Shown here: piece after piece, positions 45,398-57,857 of the stretch
Layout: each line of letters begins with the position of its first letter
Numbering within the stretch: the stretch's first letter is position 1
NCBI GenBank assembly: GCA_007644065.1
Contig: VJWN01000005.1
Location: forward strand, 930,001 to 994,000
DNA: 64,000 nt
From: Margaritispora aquatica
Lineage: Eukaryota > Ascomycota > Leotiomycetes > Helotiales > Discinellaceae
Reading direction: 5' to 3'
Made by a program: the position numbers and the translations under genes
Notes under the pieces: model-generated
Databases searched by the model: none
Told to the model about the DNA's origin: nothing
Seen by the model: the letters and a program-made list of their open reading frames with translations, nothing else

Positions 45398-48300
45398 GGT
45401 TGCTGATGAATAACTATAGAAGTCCGTAAGAACGTTATAAGAAGATTGTTACTAGAATGATGAGATGCAAAGATGCAAAGATGCAGCTAAAGTCTGGGTG
45501 TTAACAAACTTATATAGCTGCCACAATCACGCCGTTGATGGATAGCTTCGCTTAATTTTCGAAAAAAAGCTCACTCAAACTTAGCTCAGATGTTGATGTT
45601 GTGACCGCCACCACACAGGTGCTAGGTGCTAATAATACCCACCTACCTCAACTTCGAATGCTCATGCTACCAAAGCGGACTCAAAGCCTGTTGGGGAGTC
45701 AATCGGAGAGGAAGGTGAATTTTCCATGAATGACGTTCATGAGAATTGTCCTAGCACTGAGAACGGGAATAGCTTCCTCGTTCGATTATGGAGCATATAT
45801 CAGCAGAGGCGTCGAAGGGAAAAGAAAAACAGCGACGAAAAAGATCCAAGAACGAGCCTCGACGGATCGAATATCGAAATATGTCCTGACATATGCAATG
45901 CAGACGCAGGTCGTCAAGTCAAGCCTGGGCGCTCGAAGCTTGACGAAGCTTGTTCAGCTGGGCTCGATATGGTGGAACTCGATGATCCTGGCAAGTGCAA
46001 TGTCGTGTACGGGCAGTATCAACAAACAAATAATTTGTGAACGCAACAACGGCGATTACCCAGTAATCCTGGTGGAGCACAGTGATCGATAATCGGATCG
46101 TTCCGGGAAGGTAGCAATGAACCTACCCAGGTTGAAGCACACAATCTAGCATGTAAGGCTACACGATCGCTGCGCTTCCAGATCATCATAGCCACGCAAA
46201 TCAGCCACGTCGCTAGAAGCTCTCACACCTCTTCGTCGAAGTCAATGGTGTGATAAGCTCGCTCTGAGGCGATTGTTTTGTTGGATTAAGCGAGGAACGA
46301 CTTTTCGTTTCTTCCAAAACCATCGAATTTGCTGCTTCACCAAAGCTCAAATGGTTACTTTGAGAGATAACCAAGGTGTAATCTACCATACAAACCACGA
46401 GATTCCTAGGAGACTTGTGGAAGTGTTCCGCGGAGGAGAGGTAACAGGGATTGCCACACCTCTCAGTAATCCCTTGTGGTTTGACGCAATCATAAGGTGA
46501 GGAAATTTTGGATAGACGGCAGCCATATAATTTCTGAAAGTGAAAAGCCTTCAGCTGCACATTGGTTCGTATTCTTGATGTTTCTCATATGATGAACTCG
46601 CCAAAACGGCAGTTGGATGGTCACTCACCGACAACCCCTTGTAAAGGCAACAAGACTTATTCAGTAAGCTGGCAAATTCCGTAGATTCGAATACGCACAT
46701 ACACTCTTCGATGAGGTACAGTGGAACGATGATGCTCTTGGCATTCATGGCATCTCGCCTGGGCATCTCTTCGATTTCATTGCGGCCCGCTCCTTGACAA
46801 GGGTGGTGACATTCAACTACAGTCAGACCAATGGGATGACTTCCCTAGAGATCTGAATCTACATCGCCGAGCCCAGCCTTCATGGTGACATGGTCCAAAA
46901 AAGTTTTCGGCTGCAGGTGCCAGACGTGCCTCTCATGCACAGATGTGGATAATTGTTGGACCGAGATCCGGCCACTATTGGGTGGATCCATGGTCAAAAA
47001 CGGAACGATTACCATGTATTGGTTTTTGGGAACCCTTGAGGACCAAGGTCCAAAGCAGGCGTAAGGGAATTGGGAAGGAGAGGGAATAATGAAAGTGGTG
47101 TGTTGTTGCGAGAGATATTCTGGTTTCTGTACGAGGGGAATCTCATTAATCGAGAACTATTCCTTTTCTCGTAAGCTTCCGCTCCGTTTGAAATAAACCT
47201 AACACCCTGTCATAGCTTCTACCAACCCTTTGAACTGCGATAGCACATCAGAAATATATCTGTGCCAAAAGAAAAGATTTTGATCCTGTCACAGCAAGAG
47301 ATAGATAGCCTCGAGCTTAACTTATCGTGGTGTATCGAGAGGCGCAGAACTCTGCCCTGCAAACATGCATTTCATAGACCCTCTACAAACCAGGATTTCA
47401 GCTGATCCACAGAGAAACCTTGCTCATCCTGGACATTGCATTTTCCCACGAATCATCAGTCAAAGTAGATTGGGCGTGGACTTTTGAATGCGACAACCTC
47501 GTCCGCGGAAGCCAAACAGCGGAAAGATAGCGACACGAGGAGCTTCAGACATCATGAGAGGACTTCTCTTAAAAGCTACATTCACGCCATAGAAATGTTG
47601 CTGCGACAGCTGAGCTGGGGCAGGTGCATCAAAGACAGATGATAAAAGACACCTCCACAGGCCGAATTCGAAAAGGCACGCCACAAGGAGAGTATGAAGA
47701 AGGCACAGAGCAGCATCGCTCATGCTGTGACACTGGAGGAGGTTTGTTGCAGTCATCAATCGCCCTCGGCGAGGGTTGTTCGAAACATGAGCAACTTCTC
47801 TCATGTCTCCGAAACAGTAGAGGAAAACAAAAGAATGGAAACTTAAAAGAGGGCAGCTCTGCTAGATATGTAAGATCAAGCGATCTTCTCTATAACACAT
47901 ATGCTATAACTAACTACCCACGTAACGGAACAGATCATCCGCAAACCAGAAACTCCCATGAATAACAGCCACAAATACAGAAGCTCTTCCGTCCATTCAG
48001 GGAGCTCTCCCAGACTTCTGGTTTTGAGGCAAAGATGGCGGGATTGATCGTTAAGACAATTGATTGAGTATATTATATCATAGTATGCTCATCTCTTCTG
48101 ACAACGCCTCTTAATCGAGCTCTTCGGCGGAGAAAAAAAGCCGTCAACTACGTCCTTTGAGATATTGGTATCCTATTGCTCACAATTATTCACCACAAAG
48201 CCTTAAAGGAATATAGAAGATATGGGGATAAAGAGTGGCCTCAAGTCTGTAGTTTGTACTCTCTGGAATGATTTTGAACTTTGTTATGGTTGTTGAATTG

Positions 48301-48694
48301 AATATATTCTAAGCAAGAGGACGGCCGACAGGGACTGAATCGATGGCTTTTTCTTTGCCAAAGAGTCGAGGACATATAAATGGCAGCTATGTTTCGTTTT
48401 GAACATGCTAAGATTCGAATTCTGGAGGCAAATAGTAGCCGTGGTTGCGTATACTCGCTACACTTCTAAGATACTCGCTTGGATCTCTTCTGGTCTCTCT
48501 ATTTCGATTTATCAGCCTCATCTACAGACACTTGATTAGCATGTCAAATCCCAGCTTCAGAACAGAGATCGTACCTGCGACACAATAGTCTATGTCGAAA
48601 TACCAACTTTCTCAGGTTTCCAAGAGTACAACACTCTTGTGCCGGACTTGGCTCGTCCAAATGCATTCATCTTCCATCGAGATCACGACGCATC
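45398..48694. other. Gene-poor spacer, 3.3 kb
   Basis: No supported gene. Short open frames exist on both strands (for example minus 46213-46560 and plus 45726-46040), but none has an intron-consistent extension, signal peptide or familiar motif. Just upstream of the small secreted gene, GATGCAAA repeats occur at about 45464-45484. The bases nearest 48695 are the 3' flank of the HPP gene. Confidence 0.45.
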
Positions 48695-49814
48695 CTACAC
48701 CTTTGTGACATCCGTGTCCATGGTGTTGCTCCTCTGGATACCGCTACGCATCCCATCTCTCAATTGTGACTGCAAAACTTCCAGTAAAGCTCTCTGCTCA
48801 ATACCGAGCTGCAACCAAGCAGGAATCACGATCCTTCCGCCAGTCACCAACACTATCTCCTCTCTTTCATTCTCGCTTCCCCCATTCCCACTCTCCAAAT
48901 CACTTTCACTTTCACTTTCACTTCCACGTCCACCCTTACTCACACTCTCTCCACCGGCACCAGCAGCAACAAATGTACTATCCGACCCCCTCCTCTCAAT
49001 CTCACCATTCCCACTACTTTCCGTGTTTCCTTTCTTCCCAATGGGTAATTTCACAGGCGTCCACCAGTAAAGCGGCCACCTCTGCTGTGCATTCCCAACC
49101 ATGCAGCCCACGGCCACAAGCAACACACTCCCCAGCACCACAACAGGAACCAACCACCAGCCCATATCCCCAATCTCGGGGCTCGTAGCAGCCAGTAGCG
49201 CCGTCGCTCCGGCAGGTGGATGGACGCAGTTCGTGACTCCCATGGCTAGGGAGGTAAGGGCTACGGAAAGCGCACCGGCCAGGAAACGGAGAGAGTTGAA
49301 GTTTTCTGGCGGGAGGAGTGCGAAGAGCTTAGTGATCGAAACGCCGAGGACGGAAGCGAGGAGTTGGGAGATTATTGCGTTTCGGGGTTGGGAGAGAGGT
49401 GAGGCAAGGACGCTGAAGTGTAGGATGGCTGCTGCTCCCTGGATTGGTGAGGTTTGTTAGTTTGGATTTGGATAGAAGAGGTACGATAACAAAACGCAAG
49501 GGATAAAAGGAGTTAGGAGAATAAGAAAGACGGACCAAACTCCCAATCACAACGGGCGTTCCCTCCGACTTCAAAGCTGGCGTCATGAACACAGCTTCCA
49601 CGACCAAGATGCCCAGAAACGCACCCACTGCACCCCAAACCCATTTCAAGACACTTCCAATTTGACGCTCTCGCTCAGGATGCTCCCGGTGCCCAAGGAA
49701 CCACGAGATAGGTGTAGGAAGGAGGTATAGACGCGAGCGCGGTACACAGCGGTTGAGGTAGTCGTCAATGTTGAAATCGGGCCCAATGAGCTTGGGGGGT
49801 TGTGGTTTCTCCAT
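48695..49814 (-). CDS. HPP family integral membrane protein
   Basis: Model: complement(join(48695..49438, 49536..49814)), 340 residues; start ATG 49814 (the upstream extension in frame begins with no ATG). Four hydrophobic segments can be seen: WVWGAVGAFLGILVVEAVF, the end of exon 1 into AAAILHFSVLASPLS, FLAGALSVALTSLAMGV, and WWLVPVVVLGSVLLVAVGC. The family signature NCVHPPAGATALLAA lies at about 163-177. HPP proteins are four-helix membrane proteins; a plant and cyanobacterial member has been implicated in nitrite transport into plastids, and fungal members are uncharacterised. The C-terminal third is cytosolic-looking and charged, with Ser/Glu repeats (SESESESDLESG). The first intron uses the less common donor GTCCGT. 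Confidence 0.88.
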
Positions 49815-51243
49815 TGGAGGGATATGTGTGCGTGACGAGAGAGAGACAGAGAGAGACGTGTGTGTGGCTGCTGGATTGTCTTGGATGATGGATGGCGAAG
49901 AAGGGAGCGGGTAGGGAGAGACAGATGTGAGGAAGTATTTCAGTGCAGTATAAGGATTGGAAGTCACTTGGACTCACTTCTAGAAACAACGGGAAGAAGA
50001 CGAAAACAGCGACAAATGGAAGTAGGGAAATCGACTTCTGATCCAAACGAGGAGAAATGCTATATTTACACAAACAGGAGGTGAATGAGAAACAAAGTGA
50101 CGCATCAACGCCAAAGCAACACCATGACAATCAAAAACTCGCATTTGGTTTGGCCTAGGTACTGACTGGCCAAAGTCCAACACTCACCGTGTTCTACACA
50201 GGTAGGTTGGTAGGTTGGTTGGCACTCACTCGACAACCAGGGATGAACTCGGTATTCGGAATCGACAAATACGCAGTGAAAATGTCATCATTCCCGTCTC
50301 CCTTTCCTTCTCGCCCTTTACAGCGTCGCAAATCCCTACCTCCCTACGCTCCAGCAGAGAGAGCACCACCTACTTACTGTCTTAAAATCCGGGGTAGCTA
50401 GCCTCGTCTCCTCTCCACATGCATCACTCAAGCTTTCCGAGCAACCGAAACGAACCAATAGCAGCCAAACACTCGCGTAATAGCCTCCAAAGCAGTCCAA
50501 TGAAAGGCGCAAAGCAAGGGAGCGATTTCGTAATGCTTTTCCCACCACCGTGGTACCCGAGTACGTTGTGCTAGGTAAGGGGCCTTAACAGGGACGATGA
50601 CACATAAATATAGAGTTTCTGGATGAATCGCACGGATGGTTTACGAAAGATGGCGGAAGTGGCGTTGTGAGCGAACAAGTGTGTAAGCTATGCTGTTTTG
50701 GAGAAAAGGGCGTGAATGCCCTGCAGCTATTCCAACTGATTTGGTTTTATTGGCTGGATCCGAAGACTGCCCTGCCTTAGTTATGATATCACGTGGATTA
50801 TTGATTAGCGGTCTGATTCCAAGAAATTATCAAAGCTGAGATAATTGTTGAAATTCTTCTTAACTGGGAGTTAAACATCTATAGAGTGTTAGGAAACACA
50901 AAAATATACACTCACATAACCAAAAAGCACCCGTAATTGTGATGGTCCGTAACTACTTTTCACTTTGATATTTATATTACTACTCACCAATTATATACAA
51001 TCTCACCTTTCATCAAATATATACTATAAGAACTCCGCCCAAATGCCGCCAAAAACGCTCAATACCAGATCGACCTAGCTTCGCTTTCCAAAGAAGCAAG
51101 CAAACAACAAACGAGACGACTTTTTTCTTCCAAAGATAGACAAGAACGTATATATGTGTATCCAGCATCTAGCGGATCCTCTCATCTCCTCCAACATCTC
51201 CTTTGCAAAACTATGGTCGTGACGAAGACAGTGACTGCGCGAG
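49815..51243. other. Intergenic spacer
   Basis: This is the promoter and leader of the HPP gene (AG-rich, with a GAGAGAGACAGAGAGAGA tract at about 49839-49856) and the 3' flank of the glycosyltransferase. No gene is seen. Confidence 0.5.
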
Positions 51244-53132
51244 TCACCAGGCTACACCCCTCCACTCAAAATCACCATCAATGTTGACCCAATGGCCTTT
51301 TACGACGGCTTCGTCCCATCCCATCATCACAGCTAAGATTTTGCAGCCCATACTAGAGACTGTGCATACGATCCTGTCGCTCGCTTGACCCAGAACCGCG
51401 AGATCCATGAGGTATGCCCTTCCAACAAGCTCTCTCAGTCTCAGTGCTTCCTCAGTGGGCGGAAGCTTCGTATCTGGTGTTTCCATCGCTGTAGCAGGTA
51501 CCGAAGTTGGCTTGCCCAATGACCAAAACATGCCTGCAAAGAACCCACCCTCCCAACCCACTGTCTCCTCCACAAACTTGCGAATCGCTGCTCCAGAAGG
51601 TTTGGCGTGAGAAAGTGATTTGCTTGACGCAAGACGAATCTGTTCCTGAGCACGAGCTGCGTGTGAGAATTCCTCTGAATCGTAGACATCTGGGTCGTCA
51701 GAAGCTACGAGGATGACACTGTGCTTTTCAGCCATTGTGTTTTCCTTTCCGGTTGAGTCAGTACTATTAAAAGCTGCGTGCAATAACTCTCGCGTCTTGC
51801 CGGCATACCGATCCAAAGGCATATAACTATCCCTGTACTGAAATTCATAGGGACGCCTGTCTCCATGGCGGACATGGACACCGACAATTAGACCATTTCT
51901 GACCTCCGGAGGTGGGCGTAAGGTTTTCTGTAGCATCGCGAGAACTCGTTCATCGACATACTTCTGGTCATCGGGCATCAGGTGGAACAGCATTTTGTAT
52001 CCCGCACGAGCAAGATCAAAGATTGGCTTTTGTCGGTAGACCTCCATCTTCTTCGGATCCTCGAATGCTTCATTGAATGCTCCTCCAAACGTACTGGAAG
52101 CGGTAGCAGCGGAAACCACCAGATGGCGTGCATGGTGAGGGCATGGAAGCATCTGATGTCTAGGCGGGGGCCTGCATCCTGGAACTTGTGGTGCTCGAAA
52201 GAACTTGGTATATTTACCATATGCCCTAGAGAAATTAACATGTGTCTCTCGCTAATTTCAAATTAACCTTACCATCTCGAGTCGTCCAAGAAGAAGTACC
52301 TCCCCTCCTTTTGCGCCAACCCATAAGCGGTCCAAAGCATCATCAAGGTCTTTCCCAGTCCAGCATCGCCAGTCTCCAACACAAAGGTTAAGCTCTTCTC
52401 GCAGACATTGCTCTCGATCAGACCATTTGTGTTCTCTCCCATGACCTCATCAACCTTCATGTTCGTCTTAGCCTTCAGTCCGGGTAGTAATCCGTGGGCC
52501 TCAGCTTCCGCAACGTCCATAAAATTGGGATCCACGTAATTGTAATCGTGATGCGCCTGGTTTTGGATATGCTTGTGCTTGTGCAAGTCCCTAACATGAT
52601 TTGCGACCTCCATGTTTTGTTGACATATCTCAGCGTATTGAATTGGTTCCAGAGGAAACTGGTGATTCGGAGGTATAGACACAGTCCATTTTGACCTCCC
52701 TCGCTTGTCTGTGACTACCACTGGTGTTGGAAAGTCCGGTAATTCTGAATCTCCCACCATCTCATATTGATCACCGGAATTCGTTGCCCATCCCACAGCC
52801 TTTACGGGCATATCCTGGCGCAGATTCGAGTAGGCATACCATACAATGGCCATAACTCCAGCTAACCATATCACCCACTTGACTAACCTCCTCGGCCTCC
52901 TCGTGGGTATCGCCTTTCCATGTCTCGGTACCAGAGCCGGTAGTCCAGGCGAAGGAGGTGGCGATGTGATGAGATGGTTGAAGCTGAATCGCGAAGAAGT
53001 AGAAGACTGCGGCCCTTTATCGGAGGGGTTATAGGCTCCTGGCCTCAAGGTGAGGCGGGGAGATTTGCGCGAAGATATAATCATGTCTGCGTGTGTGTAT
53101 TGCTTCGAGATATCCAAATGCTTAGGCGTCAT
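51244..53132 (-). CDS. Type II membrane glycosyltransferase, FUT8/GT23-like
   Basis: Model: complement(join(51244..52225, 52273..53132)), 613 residues; first in-frame ATG 53132. The intron joint restores DDSRW-AYGKYTKFF. A single transmembrane helix lies at about 84-104 (VKWVIWLAGVMAIVWYAY) after a basic, Pro/Ser-rich cytoplasmic tail, the topology of Golgi glycosyltransferases. The lumenal part contains GLGKTLMMLWTAYGLAQ and, at about residue 400, GVHVRHGDRRPYEF, which matches the first donor-binding motif (HxRxxD-like) of alpha-1,6-fucosyltransferases FUT8/NodZ (family GT23). Later TVSSMGCKILAVMMGW fits the family's Ser-Asn-type motif region. The family assignment comes from that motif and topology; donor and acceptor sugars are not known in fungi. 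An NxT site is present in EIL-less loops only (NSTDST). Confidence 0.75.
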
Positions 53133-54898
53133 TGAAAGATCTGGCACAGCCAAGAAAGGAATAGAATATAAAGGTCTCAGAAGGGCGGAGAGTGAACAAA
53201 CTGACGCTGATCCAATGTCCCTATGAAAGTAGTCGAATTGGGTGCCTGCACTAGAAAAAGTAAGAATTGAAAAAGGACATCAAAAGCATCGAAGATCAAT
53301 GTCGATCAAGCCTCATGAAGGAAGTTCGTTTGTACAGACAATGCCGACAGCCAAGACGTAGAAGAAGAGGATGTCGATATTCAGGAAGGAGGAAAGAATC
53401 AGAAGTAGCTTGTGATCACTGATCCACGTCTCCCCAAAGACTGAAGCACGGATAAAGACAAACGTCGAGGACAAATGAAAAGCTCGTCCACTTTGTCGTC
53501 AGAAAGACGCTTGGCCTGCCGAAAGTGGAGAGTAAGCCGTATGGGGACGGAGCTGGTAAATTGGATTTTGATGCTCGAATGGGGATGCCCAACAACGGTG
53601 ACAGCAGCAGAGGAGGATGAATGGACGATGGACGATGGACGATGGATGAGGCAACTGATGTGCCGGGTTGACGATGTGGTGCTTTTTCCAACTTAACAGC
53701 AACGATCTACGTGCAACACCTGACAGTTCCAGCTCCAAACACAGTGCCAACGCGGTAGTCCCCAATCATCTGAAGAGATATGCTTTGAATGAAGATCAGA
53801 TCAGAACAAGGCTTGCCAGGGAAATCATGAGATGTGGGGTGAGAGGTGAGAGGTGAGAGGTGAGAGGTGAGAGGTGAGAGGTCAGAAATAAAAATAAAAA
53901 CGGGAAGATGGGAAGATGAGAAGATGAAAAGATGGGGCCAGGAAAAAAGAAGAAACAAGTCTGATACACCGGGTAGGGTACCAGTTGTACCAATTGTGCC
54001 AGTTACGCCAGTCAGTGTCAGTTGAAAGTGTTGACCCAGAAGAATGATCCGCACGCCACCAGAGCAGAAGCAGCAGCATGGGAAGCATGGGAAGCATGGG
54101 AGTGGTGTGCCCGGTAGTCTCCTTTGGGATGTGAGAGTGAGAGAGTGTGGTTGGTTTCCAGGATTCTGGATATTTGTGTAAAGCCCCCCCCAAAATATAA
54201 TAAATATATACATAATATATGGAAATAACTATATTGAACAAGTTCAAGACAACTCTCACTTACTCTACTTGCCTAAACATCTTTCATCCAATTTTTTAAT
54301 TAATTTTTTTTTTTCAAGGCAATTATTATCCAGACATCCTCTGATCATACATATATGTATGGTATGGTAAGTACAGCTCAGTGCCTCACTTATTGTCCAA
54401 CATCCAAACCAATGAGAAAATTTCTCTCCAGTTCGACCTTCGATTTGTCTTTGAATTTCCAGGTTCCGGAGGTCCCAAATCCCCGCAGACATGAAACACG
54501 CTACTGTACCCCTTGTCTTGTTGCCCTGGAGTTATCCACCAATCGGCGTTCCCAAAGCATAAGCCCGATATGTGACCTCAACCTCAACTTAGGACTATGG
54601 TGGAATTTAGATCAAGTAAAGTAGGGACCGGAACCTCTTAAATGTAGTATTAAATAAGATATTGTATACAGTCAAGTCTTGAACCCCCCCCACATAAAGA
54701 TTCTACCACTTGAATCAATCCAGAGCCTATACATCCACTCTCGCTTACCCGTGTAAGTAAGACGAAGTCCATTTCTCCTCCACCCATCCACAACCAACTC
54801 TTACAGTGGGATAGCATAAGAGCTCGCACTGGTACGTACACACCACCAGACTAATGATATTGTCAAACAGCTCAAACAGAGACTCTGGTTGGCCCAAT
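53133..54898. other. Intergenic spacer
   Basis: This stretch contains the promoter and leader of the glycosyltransferase gene, a 7-bp tandem repeat (listed separately) and AT-rich DNA. The last part flanks the 3' end of the next minus-strand gene. No protein-coding feature is convincing. Confidence 0.5.
53839..53885. repeat. 7-bp tandem repeat GTGAGAG
   Basis: Six to seven perfect copies of GTGAGAG in tandem. GAAGATGG/GAAGATGA-type short units follow at about 53902-53930. Confidence 0.95.
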
Positions 54899-55884
54899 CT
54901 ACTCAGGTTGACATGCGCATTCCAAGTTTGCCGAATGCGCTGCAGTCGCCATTGTACAGGTGGTTACCTCGGCAGCTTCTCCCGCAATGATTTCTGAACA
55001 AGCAGTATCGGAATAGTAATACACATAGCATTTTGCGGTCGTACCAAGTTCTGTGCACACAGGTAGCTGCAAGGATGATCCAGAGGCGGAATTGATTGAT
55101 GAGAAGGACTGGCAGATATCCGGGACCAGCGTTATCGTCGGTTGCTGAGCAACAAGTTCGCTGCACGAGTCGTCAGCGTATCTTGCTATGTTGAGTGAGA
55201 CTAATGGGCGGGAGGGCATTGAGGTAGCGGTGGCGGCGCTGGAGGAAGAGCAGCTTCCGGTGATGGTAATCCTATGTGGTAGGGTTTGTTAGCTAGAAAT
55301 CCTTCGCTAAACTTTTATTCGATATGAGAAGGAGAGAGCGCTTACGTTGAGGCAGTGGCTGATTCAATAACTGTAATGACTGATACCGACTCAGAAGGGA
55401 ATAAAGTAATATAGGTTGTCGTCAGGGAGACTGAAACATCTATTGAGCAAGCTGAAGTCGAAGCTGAAGTCATAGTTGAAGCCGAAGTCATAGTTGAAGC
55501 CGCAGCCAAGATTGAAGTACCTGTCGAAATCGAGTCTACAATCGAAGCCGAACTCGCCGTCGAAGTAGCCGTCGAACGAGACCGCGGAACGCCAGCTAAA
55601 TCAGAAACTCCCAAGTAGCTACACGCCGACAAGATACTAGACGGAGCGTATACCCCTCCATGCTTCTTCGTCACGCAAGCGAAGCCCTCCACGGCAGGAG
55701 CAGAAGCAGTAGCTGCAATGAAGGAAGAACAAAACGAGCTAGCTGCTTCGGCTGATTTATGAAAACATCTCTCGAGCTTGTTTTTGTGCTTGCTGCAAGC
55801 AGGAAGGCTGGTGGTAGTAGCAGCGAGGGTGGTCTGCAGGCAAGTGCTAAGTGCAAAAATAGAGGTAAGGACGGTGGTCTTCAT
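54899..55884 (-). CDS. Secreted Ser/Thr-rich protein with repeats, unknown function
   Basis: Model: complement(join(54899..55271, 55346..55884)), 303 residues, with a good intron (GTAAGC, CTAAC, CATAG). The first 21 residues (MKTTVLTSIFALSTCLQTTL) are a signal peptide. A Cys-bearing head follows (LPACSKHKNKLERCF, SFCSSF, FACVTKK, SACSYLG). Then comes a long Ser/Thr/Ala tract with a duplicated ASTMTS unit, consistent with an O-glycosylated stalk. A tail module (DDSCSELV, PDICQSF, PVCTEL, KCYVYYYSDTACSE, TTCTM, ECACQ) has regularly spaced Cys, suggesting disulfides. There is no GPI signal, so it is probably secreted or wall-associated. I know no named family. Confidence 0.75.
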
Positions 55885-57857
55885 CTTTGAAGGAATAGAT
55901 GAAGTTGAAAAGGATAAAAAAGAACAATTAGAATAAACAGAAATGATGGTGGAAAATACGGGTTATCTTCTATCAATAGTAGAGCTTGAAGTAAGGAGAG
56001 TGAATTCTGAAATAAGATGACAATGTGAGGTCTTACTCGGGTGGAATGTACTTGGAGTATGTATGTAATTACGGAGGTAGACGATTTCTGAAAGCCAAGC
56101 AAACAGAGAAAGACAATGAATTGATCGACTAAGCACTTGCAAAAGTAGGTAATTAATCAAGCCCTTGAGAAATGAAATGTTTTTGATTTCAAACGAAGCT
56201 GTATGCATATGTTGGTGTTGGTACAAAAGGTAAGCAACTCACGCTGGCAGAGTAAGAACACAAACGAGTCATTGAAGATTGGAGAGAGATGTAGAAATAT
56301 GTTGTAGCAGTGGTGCGGATTGGATCTGCTCAAGGAGATTAAGATGTCTGAGACATAACTTTAAACCTCTTGAAAATGAGATGAGATGGGAATGGGATAA
56401 AGATTACTTCAAGTTTCGGGAATTGGTGTCTTGATGATTCGCTTAAGCAAGATCTGACAATTTACCTATTCTTCGACAACAACATTCCCTCCCTACCTCT
56501 ACTGAAGATATCCTCTCCCCTCTTCGATATCAACAACCATCCATCGCAATCACCCACCCACCTAATTCACCACCATAACCACATAACCACTAACCGTTGA
56601 ACGACCTACCCCGTACGTACCTACCCTTAGTGTCTACAAAACCTTATTCCCGCACCTACCAGTAACTGAAATCTTGACATCTCAGTCGACCCGGCCGCTT
56701 GGATACATCTGTGCTCCATGCCAAATCATGGGATAGCGGCACCAAGTACATCCGTACAGTAAGGCACAGCACAGTACGCTATCAGTATCGATTAGAAAGC
56801 TTTCTTGTGTGAGCTCGAGCTCGAGCTCAAGCCTGTGCTTGAACGTGTCAGAGGCAAATGTCAAATGTCAAAAGTCAGATGTGTTATATGTAGGGTATGC
56901 AACTACTGCTTATCCAAGGCAATGAATTTATAGTCTTAAAAAAGCGAACATTGTCAAAATACCGAGCATTCACTCACTCAAATCCTATCTTGTCGTGTTA
57001 CATCCAATTACTTTTCATCCCTTTCCTGTTGTCTTCGATCTCAAAACAGCTATTGCAAACGAATTCGACATCTGTACAACGTCACAAACTTCTCATGCAC
57101 CCGCATATCGCAAGCGAACGAACGAATTGACTGAAGCATCAAATGAACCTTCCTTCCGTCGGATCACTGCAGAAAGGATGACCAAACAAAATACATCCCC
57201 TCTCCCCGTACTACCATCCCGACTTCCAATAAATCCTAAACAGGCGATCGAAAAAGCAAGGGATGAACTGTACCTGCAACCCTTCACCAGTTCTAATCTC
57301 ATCACATGTTTCAAATCCAGCAAAGTACTTTATAATCATCTCTATTCCGCTAAGCTGCTGACCCTCTAGCTAACAAGCTGCCTCTACATCCGATACAACC
57401 ACCACGCTCGCCTTGGTCCAGCCCTCTCTTCATATCACCTTGTTCTACTCAACCACAAGATACCCTCTGAGCATCTATATTACACTAAAGTGGCATCGCT
57501 GCCTCTATCCGCTCTGCACCGCCTCCCTCTCTTCCCACCTTCCATGGTCCTATCCTTTTACCACCATTTTCCCCATAATTATTCAAGTGCCCATCATAAT
57601 TACCAAAAACATACTGTCGCGACCACTACCGCTTCTGCAGAACAAATAAACAAACAGACAAACAGACAAGTCCACCCAGAAAACAGGAGTGCACTGCGAA
57701 ATGGGGTATAAGAGAAAAGAATGATGTCAAATCAACAAAGGCAGGCAAGCTGCCAAACAGCATCCTTAAAGAGAGTTCACGCTGCAATTCCCAACGCCAA
57801 AAGTCCTGATACACCCAATCATACACATATTATGCTCGTTCATAGGTCTCGCACGCA
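55885..57857. other. Intergenic spacer, 2 kb
   Basis: It carries the promoter of the Ser/Thr-rich gene and the 3' flank of the kinesin gene. A GAGCTC repeat (56811-56828) and a CAAA/CAGA microsatellite (57646-57670) are the only repeats. No gene is supported. Confidence 0.5.

Noticed and set aside
48766..49188. 140-codon plus-strand open frame rich in His and Ser
   Set aside because: Antisense to the Ser/Glu-rich tail of the HPP gene.
49814..49967. Longer N-terminus for the HPP protein
   Set aside because: The in-frame extension begins at a GTG, not an ATG, and its Ser/Thr-rich content looks like leader sequence.
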